From positions 4,045,501 through 4,109,500 of the forward strand of contig NC_044590.1 of assembly GCF_901933205.1 (NCBI RefSeq): 64,000 bases of DNA, in the 5' to 3' direction. The stretch comes from Camarhynchus parvulus (lineage: Eukaryota; Chordata; Aves; Passeriformes; Thraupidae). The notes under the pieces were generated by a model. That model searched no databases and had not been told where the DNA came from. It was given only the letters and a program-made list of their open reading frames with translations. This document shows positions 1 through 12,400 of the stretch, one piece after another (position 1 is the first letter of the stretch; the number at the start of each line of letters is the position of its first letter). A program made the position numbers and the translations under genes.

Positions 1-3000
1 TGTTTGTGACCTCGCTAGAATTCCTCCCTTCAGTGAAGTCTGATTTGAAGCAGAGCTGAGTAGAAGTTCTCCAAGACAAGCCCAGATTGCAGTGGGAAGT
101 GCTGTCAGTCAGTTACAGTCTGGCACTTCTCTCTGAGCTCCTGCCTGGGACTGATGTGTCTCTGGGTTTTGAACCATTGCCCAGTGTAAAACTGAGCTTT
201 CAAGACGGGAGCTCATTGCAGGCAGTGTAAAACATTCACAGAACTGGCACAATTGGGCCTAATTATTTGTTTTACCATGTGTTCTGAATATTTTCTTCAG
301 TTAATAATTATTCTCCATTATTCTCGCCCTTTGCTAAATAGTTGTTTAATATTGTGGTTGAAAACAATGCAATTCTTTGCTTACTGTGCTTTCCAATCAA
401 TTAGTTCTGGGCAATGGGTTGCCCATGAAAATTCTTGATGTTGTCTCATGGCCAGAAGAAATTAAAAAAAAGATAAAAATAAAGAAAATTGAGGTTATTG
501 TAGAGGAAATTATAGATTTCTGCACAATATTGCTCAGTATTTCTGCCTCTTGGCAAGTAAAGCCTTGGATGAGCATCACATAAAAAGAGCTGAACTGTCT
601 TGTGTGTGTTTTATTTACATTAAATGCTTTTAGAATTCATCTGGTACAGCTTTAAAAGAATGCAGAAGAGGTTACAAACAGGTTTAGGTGGGAGAAAGGG
701 ATGATGAGAAGGTTCATACTGCTGGTCATAATGATAATTGAACTTGAATTAATTGAGCATTCAAGCTGCCTGAATCTCCACATTTCCATGCTGTTCATTA
801 TATGAAAATCGTATAACAAAATGCAATTTTATTTTTTAATTGCTGCAGAACGTTTGATTAGCTTTGTTTCCAGGCCTGTGCTGTTGTTTTGCAGTGCTGC
901 CAGCAAACAGCTCATCTTTGGAACACCCTGCACCATGGGGACCCTCAGACCCCAGCAAACACAGGGGTGCTGAGACATGAAGGGAAAGGTTTCCTGGGCC
1001 AGTGTCTGACCCACAATCACAATTATTTACGATGCTTTGATAAGCAACTAAGCAAAGAACATTATATTTATTTTTAAACTAAAAGTTCGCTGGACTCTCA
1101 GTTTCCCTGATTTTTCAAGCCATTTAAATCATCCACTCACTTTCCTTGTTCTGTTGTAAATAATAAGCACCAAATAAGAATCTCTGTCAGTCAATATTGC
1201 AAGTGGTTTCATTTTGCCCTTTTCAAACAGTGAATACCATTTTTAAGTTGTTACAAGGTACTAGTTGTATACAAAATAATGTTTCTGATGGTGAAATTGC
1301 CAGCTACATGTTGTAATTCCTTCATTGACTGTCAGAGCTGTCATGTCGCAGAAAGGTAGGTCAGTTGAACTATTAATGGATCTATTCAAAAATAAGCATG
1401 TAGAGTTTCCCCCACCCCCCAAAAAGACTGGCTGCATCATTTATCTATGGAAATGAGTAATGTCTTTATCTTTTTTTAAACAATTAATAAACTGGGATCC
1501 CTAGAACAGTAATATCAGGATCATGCCATTATTTGCTAATTCTTCATTTCTTAAGAAAATATGAAAATTGCAGTTGGCCACAGCAGGACAGGCCCATGCA
1601 TCATTGAAGAAACCAGTAATTTATGATGCTTTTGGAACTCCATATTAACATTCCAGGCTGTAATGAAGTTTCATATTGAACAAGGTCAGGCCTGATTGTA
1701 TGATTAAATAATTTGAAAATGTTATTAAAAGTTTGCATTTCTCTTCAGCTTTTCAGAATGAGTGTTTTACTTTGGGGCACTCCATCAATCAAACCCACAG
1801 AGGCTCTGTTGGGTCGTGTTCATTCCATCACCTATTTAGACATGCAGTGATCAGGTTAAACAAGAAGCAGAAGGGTTATAAAGTTTTCACAAGTGGTTTT
1901 TCTCCTTTTTTCTCCTGTTTTTCTCCTTTTCCTTCTCAGCTGGAAATTAGATCTGTGTGAGCTTTTGAGGCCAGGTCTTCGCCATGCCACTGTGGGAAAG
2001 CTCCTGGCTTACACCTCAGCCAGGTGTGCGCAGCTTTTGAGCTGTTATTCTTCTGTTGTGCTTCCAATTAATTTTCCATTTTTCCCAAGCTCTCAGGGGA
2101 CAGAGCTGTGGACCTGGAGCACATCACAAGCAGCATCCAGGCCTTGGGAATCTGATGGATTTGTGCTGACGCCACCTCGCAGCCCTGCAGCTCTGTTTGC
2201 ACAGGGAGAAGGAGACACTGAGCTGAGAGGACAGAGCTGAGATGTTTCTGAGCTTCTGGGAGACAAGGGCTGCCTAAACTCAGCTTTCCTAAATCCCTGA
2301 ACCTAATCAATGTTTTGGGAAACACGTAGAAACCTTTTGCATATTAATGAAGTGATGTTTGGTAATGGATGACAGCTCCAAATAGGGGGTTTGAGCACAG
2401 GATTGGGCTTTTTCTCCTGGGATTTAAACACTGGTCTCCACAGCCCCTTAAACACAAACCAGGGGACAAGATATTAATACTTTATGTACTTTTAATTGAC
2501 TAGGACTGTTATTGAGTTTGTTCTTTGCAAACTCCCATTAATATCCACGTTTCTTGTTTGGAAATCTGTAAAACTGAATCTTTCTGCAGAATTACACTGA
2601 GCCATCTTTCATGCTGCTACTTAGCAAGGACCTTTGGTCCTTGTTTCTCGCCTCTTCTCTGCAGCTCTAGCACTTGTCAGTTTGTATTATGTACACCTGT
2701 AAATAGCAGAAAATTAAAAAATATATTATCCAGGTAGAAGGTGGTGGAAGTTTTATAATGCAGGCTTTGAATAATCCCAAATTATCACTGCAGTGTTAAA
2801 TTGAGTGTGTGTGTATGCATGAATGTATAGTTGTATAATGCATATACACATTATATATGTATTTATATGACTATATGCATATATAGAAACCTTGCAAACA
2901 TTTCCTTCCATTGTTGGAGCAAGGCTCCAAGATATGGCAGGAAATTTACCACTGAAATCAGCATTGTTGGATGACAAGAGGAAAACCACTAAAAACAATT

Positions 3001-6000
3001 CTTATGTATGTTTTCTTCTCTGAATTTGCTTTCTTTTGCTTTGGTGGTAGAGCTGACCATCCTCCTGGAGATCTCAAAGCACCAATGAGGAAAGGGCTCC
3101 TGAAGTGAATATTATTGTTTGAATCAACCCTGTGGGTGAGAAAAGGATGGGGAGGCTGCATGCAAAACATAGATCAGCTCTGGATTTTCCCAGAAAACTT
3201 GTCGAGAAAAAGAGAAAAAAGTCTTCACTGCTGGTATTGCTGCATTACATATTCAGCATTCACAACAAACTCAATGCCAAGAAACAGGGAGTGCACTCTG
3301 AGGTGAGATGTGGAGTGTTGACTGGGGCTGTTTGTTCCCCTCTCTTTGGGCAGGCAGTGAAGGGCTAAAAGGAGCACTCCAGGGATTCCTTGGGCATAAT
3401 TGAATTTCTGATGCCTGTAATCCACCTCCCCTGTCAGGGAGCAGGCAGGGAGTGCCTGGAGAGTTCAGCAGTGCAGAGCCAGCAGGACGGTTCCAGGTGC
3501 TGCCTTCCAGCTGCTCTGCCTCCCATCACACCCCAAAAACTCTGTCCCCAAATCCCAAGGGACACACCCATGCCATGACACACTGGGCACTTTTGGATCA
3601 CACTTGCTGCACTTTTGGATCTGCAAGTTTTGTTCTCCTTTTTAACAGTCTGAGCTGTAAAATAATAAATGTGCATTTGCAGACTGTTATCTGTGAGTAT
3701 TGCCAGAGATATGTCATCTGATTATGCATGTAGGTAGCATTTAACATAATCTGCCCTGACACTTTCATAAGATAAGACAAAAATAGTGTTTTATCACCGT
3801 GCTGTAGCAGCCTCTTATCAAACTCCAAAGTCTTAATTAGGGATTTCTCTCCAGGTCCCCACTTGCCTGATGACCATATAAATGTCTCAATTAGATAATT
3901 AATACAGGCTGTAATGCATGATAGTATACAGCAATTTAAAGCCCTAGGCAGAGAGTTCAACACAAATATTTCCCTTTTATATTGCTGGGAATTCAGTTGG
4001 ATATGGACATGTAGAATTTCCTCTTGTGATATTGATCCTACTCTTTAAATTCTTTATAGTTTCTGGGAGGAAATGCTGTTGTCTCCATTCTTCACAAACT
4101 CTGAGAGATGAGAGGATATCAGGTTGTTTATGATACTTGGCATAAATGTCATTTTGTATTTTATTTCAAATTTTAGTCAATATTTGGTCTGTATTTTGCA
4201 GAATAATGTACAAGATGTACATATTCTGTGGGGGGAAAACCCCCCAGTGCTTCATTTATATTCAAATATATTATCCCTATATTTCCTTAACAGAAATCTT
4301 CTTGCAGGCTTAAACTGGGGTTTTGAAGTTCCTTATCCACTTTTACCACTGTAGGAATTATGTCTAATATTTAAGCAATTTTTTAGTGAATCCGACTAAC
4401 ACTGAGAAATCTTAGTCTCTAAGTAATACAAAGCCACATTTTCAAATTTTTCCCTTGCTTTTTTTCTTTAAATATAAGTGGTATTTGTTTTTTCCAAATA
4501 ATTTCTGGGGATAAAACAGTCCATGGCAGGATTCACAGTGTGTATGTGACTCTTGTCTCTTGAATGGAGATGTTCAAACTTGAACCTCTTTCCTGGTCCA
4601 GCCAGGAACAAGTGGGGGAAAAAAATCAGATTAATTTTCCAGTAAGAGCCAGCTGGATAGGTGGGATCCTCACTTTGGAAGACATCCATGTTTTCTTCTG
4701 GAATTGTGGGACCCAGTGTCTGACCCAGGCTCTGCATAAACAGGGCAGAGGAGCTGAAAATTGAACATTTTCTCTCTTTGAATCTGACATGTTCAGAAAG
4801 GTGATGTCAGAAACCAGAGTTAATTGTACATAGCAAGATCTGAGGCCAAGTCTACGGGCAACTGAAATAAAGAAAAAAGATATCAGAAAGTCAGGCAATT
4901 TGAAATTCAAGTGAAGAACTGAGGTCATTCCTACTGAATTTGTGGTATTTCCTTGGAGATAAAAAGGAAGATATCAGCAGCTCAGAAAATTTGCTTACAG
5001 TTGTATTTATTGTGAAGAAAAAGTCTGTTAAAGTAAAAGCAAGAAGTGCATGAGCAATGGAAAGGCAGAGAGACAAGCCAGCCAGGCTGATGCCACCACA
5101 CAGAGCTGGCCTTGGGAAAGTGGATTTCAACACTGGGAAAATATTGCAACCAATTGTACAATTCTTGCATCACAAAAAAGATACTAAAGTTGACATACAC
5201 TGATTAAAGCTTGCAAAGCCTGAGGGGCCAGGATTTCTGATGGTGAAGCTACAGCTAAATTCAAAATCTTCCCAGAGAAATTGCAGACCACTATAAATTT
5301 ATTTCTAAATATGTAAATGCATGCCCTCAAAATGTAAATGTCAGAAGAACCACACTGTTTGTGGACTTGCACCTGACCCTGTTCATGGCATTTCAATTTT
5401 GCATTTCTGCTGTTTTCTCTAGAGGACATTTTGGAGAGCTGCTGTTCCTTACCATTGTTTGGAGCTCAGAAATTATTCTATAATATAAATAACTCATAAA
5501 AAGTTGCTTTGAGTACTTTGGCCACTTCCCCTAAAATAGAAAATAGTTCCTTCTTCTGTTAAGAGTTTACTTATTTTACAGCTGTTATACTCATTTCTAT
5601 CAGATTTTCTGGTATAAAGCTGATTTACCAGTGATATTTCTTTCTCTCCTGAGAAATTTAAATGTGTCTCTAGCATCTGTCTCAACTCCATTCAAAAAGG
5701 GAGGGGAAGGGGTCACATGATATTAATTTTATGGATATACAGGTATTGTTGCATTTCTGTCAATAAATCATTTGTTTTTTTTCAGGAAGAAGCTGCAACC
5801 TCTATCTCAATGTTTTTCTGAAGCAGAGGTAATGCACAGCAGCTAAAAATAATCTCATGGAACAAAAATGAAAAAAAAACTAGAGAAGTCAATGCTGTGA
5901 GTTAACACTGACACATTTTTACCAGAAAAAGACCAAAGAATCAGCAAAGCATCAGCTTGTTTCAGCAAAATTTATAGTAGTAATCAGTTCCTGTACAGCT

Positions 6001-7750
6001 TTGATACCCTTTCGGCTTTTGATTCTTGATTTAAAGCACTTCTCAGGGAATGTTGTGAATAAACCAGCACCCTGCCCACAAATACAGTTCACAAAAGGCA
6101 CTAATCCTCTCCCCAGAAGTTCCACCTCCTTTTTTAAAGGATTCTGCTCAGCAGAGCAGCTCACACAGGCAGATATTCACTGGGTTCCAGTGGGAGGCAA
6201 TGTTTTAGGGTGCTCAGATGTGGTAAAAAGTGCTCCCAGGCTGAGCTGGGTCTGGCTGCAGACACACCACCTGATGGGTGTGGAAATACCCAATTTACCA
6301 CCTGATGGATGTGCAAACACAGAGCTCTGAACCTGCTCCCCCAGGAGCTGAGAAATCCCCCTACAGACCAGGTGGGATCCCAGAACCTGAGTGTTCACTG
6401 ACCCACCCTTTCTGTCCATCCCTCATTTCATAGGACAGACCCATGGCAGAGAAAAGGATAAACTCCTCCATGGGCTGGGGTTAAAGAAATTCCTCCTCCT
6501 ATTAAGCAAGACAAGAACTTCCAGATTCCTGAACTGGAGCCTCTGGGACTGCACAACTTTGCCCACTGATCCTTCCCCAGGACCCGCAGACTGAGAAGCA
6601 CGTTGGGTGCAGAATTGCTTGGAGCAAGGGCTCACAGCACTGCAAAATGTGGAATTTGTCAAGATTATCTTAATTCAGGATGTTTCTTGATGTAAGATCT
6701 GTGGGCACTCCCAGTCAGCAAGAAAGGAAACCTGAACAGTGGGACCAGAGCAGCTGCATCTCTAGGTCAGGACATCCAGGAATTAACAAGCCTTGGGGAT
6801 GTATTAGCATCAAAATATTGACGTACATCTCTGTACATATTGCTAATTTAGCAACACACCCAAGGCCCATGGATCCTAAGCTTGAATATGTTCATTATAA
6901 TACTGAAAATCAGACCCTGCCCAGGTGCAGACCCTTCCCCTGAGCATGTGGAAGTGTCAGCTGAGGTTATGTAATCTGTACAGAAAATACCAACCAGCCA
7001 TCACAGAGGGGCTGCACTTGGGAAGTCACTAAATCCAAATTTCTGTGTACAAATAATGGCATGAAAAGCCTAGTGGTGGTGCTTGATTTGTGGAATACAC
7101 AGATCATCAAGGCTTGTACAACTCTCAGATAAATAATCTCTTGAGTGTGTAACTTGGCTTGTTGCACACCAGGTAACGAATCCAGTTTTGTGGGTAAAAA
7201 CTTGGGTGTCAAAATGCCAAAACAGCTCCTCTGCCTGCTGCACTTCCACTTCTCCTGGGACTGAGGAGAGCAGAAGTTGCAAGCTTGCATTCTCCTTCTA
7301 AATCTCCTGTTTTCAAATTACATTGTTGTTGGAGGGTGGGAAGGATTAAATGTACATGTAGATATGTACTCAAAAAAAACTATTTTCTACTTTTTTTTCA
7401 ATTGATAAAATATGGAACATCTGTTTTAAAAATAAGTTCTGGAATAATTGCAAGCATTAATGAAGTGTTTTCCTTCCGTTTTATTTGGTAAGTACTTCAA
7501 GTTCTAACAATCATAAACTTGGAGAGAACAATAGTAATAATTAAAAAGGAACAGAAAGAAGGCAGACAAAGCTTTTAAAAAAATTAGAATTGTTTTCTGT
7601 AATCCTCCACTTCAGCTACTGTATAGCAGGGCTCAATCTTTGGATTTCTTTAATCTTTTGGATTGGCCTGTTCTTCCCCCTGATTTATCCGGTGGCACAG
7701 GAGGATTAAATGAGCGTAATGGACACTTGTTAAATGTATGCATCAGTCTG
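1..7750. other. Upstream intergenic DNA, no gene recognised
   Basis: AT-rich single-copy-looking sequence. All open frames are under 125 codons, lack recognisable domains and look random. Items noted are a purine-pyrimidine alternating TG/TA tract (2804-2886), a short G6-A4-C6 hairpin (4229-4246) and a pyrimidine tract ending in CAG (1897-1939) that resembles a splice acceptor with no supportable exon after it. I saw no clear mobile element. Confidence 0.6.
2804..2886. repeat. Degenerate (TG)n/(TA)n alternating tract
   Basis: A short TG repeat grades into imperfect TA/CA/GCATAT sequence over about 80 bp. This is a decayed dinucleotide microsatellite. Confidence 0.6.
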
Positions 7751-7754
7751 ATCA

Positions 7755-7930
7755 GCCTGGCAGCGCCGGGTTTGTTCCTCCCTGCCAGCTCGGTACCACG
7801 GGGACGCTGCGCTGTTTAGAGCACCACTTAGCGGCAGAAGATCTCCGATCCTGAAATCGGATCTGAGACACTTCTGAGTGAAACCACGCTGGAACAGCGC
7901 GTCCTTCTCCCCTCCTGCCCGAGCTCTCAG
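7755..7930. other. CpG-richer patch 8.6-8.8 kb upstream of CDH4
   Basis: A local rise in G+C and CpG (GCGCCGGG, ACGGGGACGCTGCGC, TTAGCGGC) in AT-rich surroundings. It ends near a small perfect hairpin with arms TCCGAT (7844-7849) and ATCGGA (7856-7861). No coding exon is visible. It could be a distal regulatory element or the edge of an unannotated transcript. Confidence 0.35.
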
Positions 7931-8001
7931 CTCAGAACCTCGCCAGGCTGGGTCTGGTGCAGCTCAGCATCCCTGGCCAGGGCAGCATGCCATCCCCAGG
8001 G

Positions 8002-8130
8002 CCAGCTCATCCCTGCCTAGCACATCCTGCCCAGCTCATCCCTGCCCAGCTCTCATCCCTGCCCAGCACATCCCTGTGCCCCAATTTGGGCAGGTATTTT
8101 TCATCCCTGCCCAGCTCGTCCCTGCCCTTC
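8002..8130. repeat. Small minisatellite with CAGCTCATCCCTGCC-type units
   Basis: Units of about 13-17 bp of the form CAGC(T/A)CATCCCTGCC recur six to seven times with small indels, interrupted at about 8076-8102 by a segment that occurs again 276 bp downstream. The strand bias (C- and T-rich) continues to about 8150. It is too irregular for a CRISPR array and the host is a vertebrate. Confidence 0.75.
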
Positions 8131-9049
8131 CTCCCTCCTCCCCTCCCCTGCGCTGCTCCTCACATCTGGCTGTGCCCACAAAGACATTTTGCCTGTGTTA
8201 GTGGCTGATTGAAACGTTTGACCTCGAGTTGTGGGTAAATAAACAGGTGCTCCTCTACCTGTTATGCTCAATATCAACACAATGACCAGAAAATAGGAAA
8301 ACATCACAAAGCAGGCTGAGGATGTTCCCTGCTTTCAGCAGCCAGAGCATATCCAAACAATTTGGGCAGGTATTTTTCTCTGCAGGACATTGAAGTCAGG
8401 GATGTTTATCACATCATATTGAAAGAACTTGTTCTCTATATTGAATTTTAACACAATGTTACCATGAACTTTCTAACTTTGGGGATATAAAGAGAACTAA
8501 TCAGCGTTTAGAGATAACAGAACTTATAATAACATCAATGCCTGGGAAATTAAAACAGACAGATAGATATCCCTTTTCTCACCAAAACTCCCTGAACCTT
8601 CCAGAGGGATATTGTGCTGTCATACCACAAAGTCTGCTTGGAGAAGACAAAAGGGAGCTTGATCAGGACACATAAAGTAAAAACTGCTGGTTTTGTTTAA
8701 AAACACATACTGGACAGGCAACAGCAGGCTACAGAATTCAGGTTTAATTTTAATGGCACCACCTCTTGTGCCATTGCTCTGATTTTATTTTTTCTGATTG
8801 CTTTTTTTACAGATATGACTTTCTTCAAGCCACAGACTAGAACAGGATGGTTGTAAGTAAATACAAAACCAGTAATGGTAGAGATGGCAAATTCTGCTTT
8901 TACTGTAAAGCTCCTCACAAGCTTTTGCAGTTTCTTCCCAAAGCCCCCTCAGCTGTCCTACTTCTGGCCATGTGCTCCACATCAGTTATTCCAACACAGT
9001 GCTGAGAAACAATTTTTTCAATCAGTTACGTGTCCAAATTGCAAAGGCA

Positions 9050-9450
9050 ATGGCTCACAGAGTTGTGTGTACAATTACCGAGATTCCATGCGTGCATTGG
9101 GTAATTTCTCACATAAATGCACTTAATTAGTCATCTGTGCATGAGTTTTCCTATTTGCATACATACTTAGGGCAATTTTGCATGCAAATTAAGCACTTTA
9201 TATATATATATATGTAAAAGTTTGACTCTCATCATGTTTACTAAACAGAAGCTTATGTTAGATCTGGAAGAAAATAATTGACTTGTCTGACAGCACACAA
9301 TACAATGTGGTAGCTTGCATATGGATTATTACAGTGTCTGCATCCTGCTGCGGTTTTCCCAGAAAGGTTATTAGATTTATCTCTCATAAAGTACTTAAGG
9401 ATCAGCTTGCAAATGATTGTTCTGGTGAAATATCTGCATAGGTGAAGTCC
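9050..9450. promoter_or_regulatory. Possible conserved element with inverted octamers
   Basis: ATTTGCAT (9153-9160) and its reverse complement ATGCAAAT (9182-9189) face each other 21 bp apart, with a TTAATTAG homeodomain-type site just before (about 9123-9130). The low-complexity-free, AT-rich texture resembles vertebrate conserved non-coding elements. This is a visual judgement; conservation has not been tested. Confidence 0.3.
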
Positions 9451-12400
9451 AGGTTACCGCAGCTTGCACCAGACATCATTTGTATTTGTTGTTAAAATCT
9501 TAAAAATGTCCCATCTAAATCCTGTGCTGCTTCTGGGCTTCAGTGAAACCTGATCCACGATTCTGCCATTTCCTGCTGATGGATCAGCACAATCAGAATC
9601 ACTAAAAATGAGCTTTAGTAAAACACAAGCCAGTAGCTCACACTGAAAGATGGTGCAGGAGTATCTCCCACAGATTTCTCTCTCAAAGAGATCAAAACTG
9701 CTTTTCAGTCTGGGATGTACCAATATTTTTAGCACCTGTTTGTGTGTCCTGACTTGAAAGCCTGTGTGCAGCTGGGAATGGATTAGGGGATGTGAGACCA
9801 CAGATCTGCTGGCCAGAGTTAATGGGATAAATGCAGATAATCTCATTAGATGAATGCATGAACTTGAAAAATTAATCTTTGGAGTTCAGGCATTTCTAGA
9901 CACTGGCAAAAACAGGAGTTACTTCATGTACAGAACTCCACCAGCATCAAAACCAGCCTTTATCAGCTGAGCAGCACTCAGGTGGTGACTACCAATGGTA
10001 GATAATAAAACTTTAACCCCTGTGACTCCACACTTTCTCATCCTTTCTGTTTATGCATGTGTGGAAGACTTCGTTTTTTATTGCTCTTTGCCTGCAATCA
10101 GTCCATATTATCCATGCATATGGTGTTCCTAAATAGTTCCCTTTCTTTTATTTCTAGGCTTTATTTCACTAATATTACATTCTATTATACACAATACAAT
10201 GTAATATTAGTATTACTATGTAATGTTATCATATTATTATCCTCATTTGTAGCTAAATCACTGTTTCAGATAGTTAAATAAAGTTTGTATACATCTTTAA
10301 CTAGACAGGAATTGCAAGGAGGCAAACACTGTAAACTTTTCATTACTTTTCCTAATTGGAAATACGCTGCATTACTTTGAGTATGGGATATTCTGTCACA
10401 AAGTAATCCCTTACAAGAGCACATCTCTCCTCTCTCTCCCCTCTCTCCAAGCTCTCTTATCCTTTCAGTTCCACTATTAAAATCCATAGGTTGTCAAAGC
10501 TGTCTCTCGCAAAGTGCTTTGTCTTCCAGGTGGTTTTTGACCAAAAATGCTGACAGCTCCAGAAAATTAGTTCGTATTAAACAGGTAACTGGGGCTTTCT
10601 CTGAGGAGTTCTGCCTCAGCATTTACCAGGCACACACACACACAATTTAGAGTATCTGCTGCAGTGCAAAAACTGTTGGCTATATTTGTGAGGAAAAATA
10701 TTTGTGAGGAATACCAACAAGCTGGGTGCCACAAAAGGCTGAGAGAGCTCAGAACATCGCTTCTATTTATGTTTTACTAATCTTTGCAGAGGAAAATATA
10801 TTTTTTTCTAATAAAGAAGAAAATAATATACTGTAATATTAGAAAGGCTGATCTGAACATAGTGGTTTTGATAGATAAAAGAATGGTCATTTATTAATAC
10901 TGCTGGTTGTTGCAGGGTAACTTATTTTGATGTTTGGACTGGAATAAGTTACATTACAGTGTATATGGGGCCAAATCAATCAGAAGAATGCAATGGTGAT
11001 GACATTTGCTGCTGTAAACAATAGCAACAGCACAAGCTGCAAGTCTCGAAAATTCTCATTTTCCTTCAGCAGTCACTTACTAAAATTATTATTTATGTTG
11101 ATATTAATTTGGAGTTTTCTGGCATGTGATGAGTAAAAATTAAGGAACCAAAAGGTTTGACAGATCAGATCCTGCCCCCTTCCCCTGGTACCTGACTGAA
11201 TGTGGAGTGAGCATTCCAGAGGCACAGGAAATCACAGGCACAGGAGTTTTTAGAAAAAAAAAATGATCAGGCTCCTCCTGAGCTGCTGAGGGTGCATGGA
11301 GAGGGTGGGGAGGAAATCCCTGGGTTTATGTTAGTGTTTGATAATGTTCTCCCATTGCTGCTCCAGGTAAGGCAGGCGATGACCCTCCAGGTAACTCTCT
11401 GTTCCTGAGGTGATGGCACAATCTTGTTTAAACACATGCCCATCTGAGGAGAGTCTTAAAATCAGTTTTAAGTTTGTGAAGGCTTTGGGGAAACTGGGAA
11501 TCTGTGGCCTTCCTCCTGCTTGTAAAATCACAGGCTGGCTATTCATCTCTTTTTTTGTACTAAATCTGGTGAGATTTCATTGTTTCCATGAATATCAAGC
11601 ATTGCCTTATGGAGCCAGCCTGGGAACTGCCTGCCTGCTGTGTCAGGGAACTCTTGCAGTTTATTCTCCTTGGTGACTCTGAGAACAAACCTAATTCTGC
11701 TTTTCTGCTTTCTTCTGGGTTGTTTTTTTTTTTTTTAATACCTCTTCTTTAAACAGCAGTCCATTGCAAAGATAGAGATCTACTAAGCCTCTTGGTCTGC
11801 TTTTTCCTTTGCTTTTGCAAGAATAGAAATTGACACAAAAAAAAAAAAAAAAGAGAATAGAACTGTTAATTGTTTTGCACAGGTCAGTTTTGTTGTACAA
11901 TATTTTACAAAGAGTTGCATTAGTGTAAGGTGTGTTACCTCACCTAAGGTGAAAGAGACATGGAATTGGGAGTTTGAAATTGATTTTAATATAGCCATTG
12001 CTGGCATGCTGCCACTAATGCCTGCACAGCTCAGTGAGGAGACCACAGTGTGCCTCATAATTGGAGGTCAGACTGCACCAGAGCTGGCCTCCCTTGGTCA
12101 GTGTAATTAAGTGAGCAGGAAGGGTTTGCACAGGGCCTCTGAAGCTGTGTTTTCCTCAGAGCCATTCCCATGGCCAGCTGGGAAGAAGAATCCCTTGGAT
12201 CCACAATGTGCGGGTGAGTAGGTGGCCTCAAAGAGAGAAGGTTCAAATTCCTTGGCACTGCAGCCTGTCTGGCAGGACTGAAAATGTGATTTCAAAAGAG
12301 CTGTTTGACCAGGGAGATAGCTATGCCACCCCCACCATTCCAGCACACAGGGAGCACGGGCAGGGATGGAGTCAGCTTGGACTGAAGCATTTCCCATTCC

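Noticed and set aside
8002..8130. Regularly recurring CATCCCTGCC units considered as a CRISPR-like array
   Set aside because: The units are directly tandem without unique spacers, irregular in length and in a vertebrate genome.
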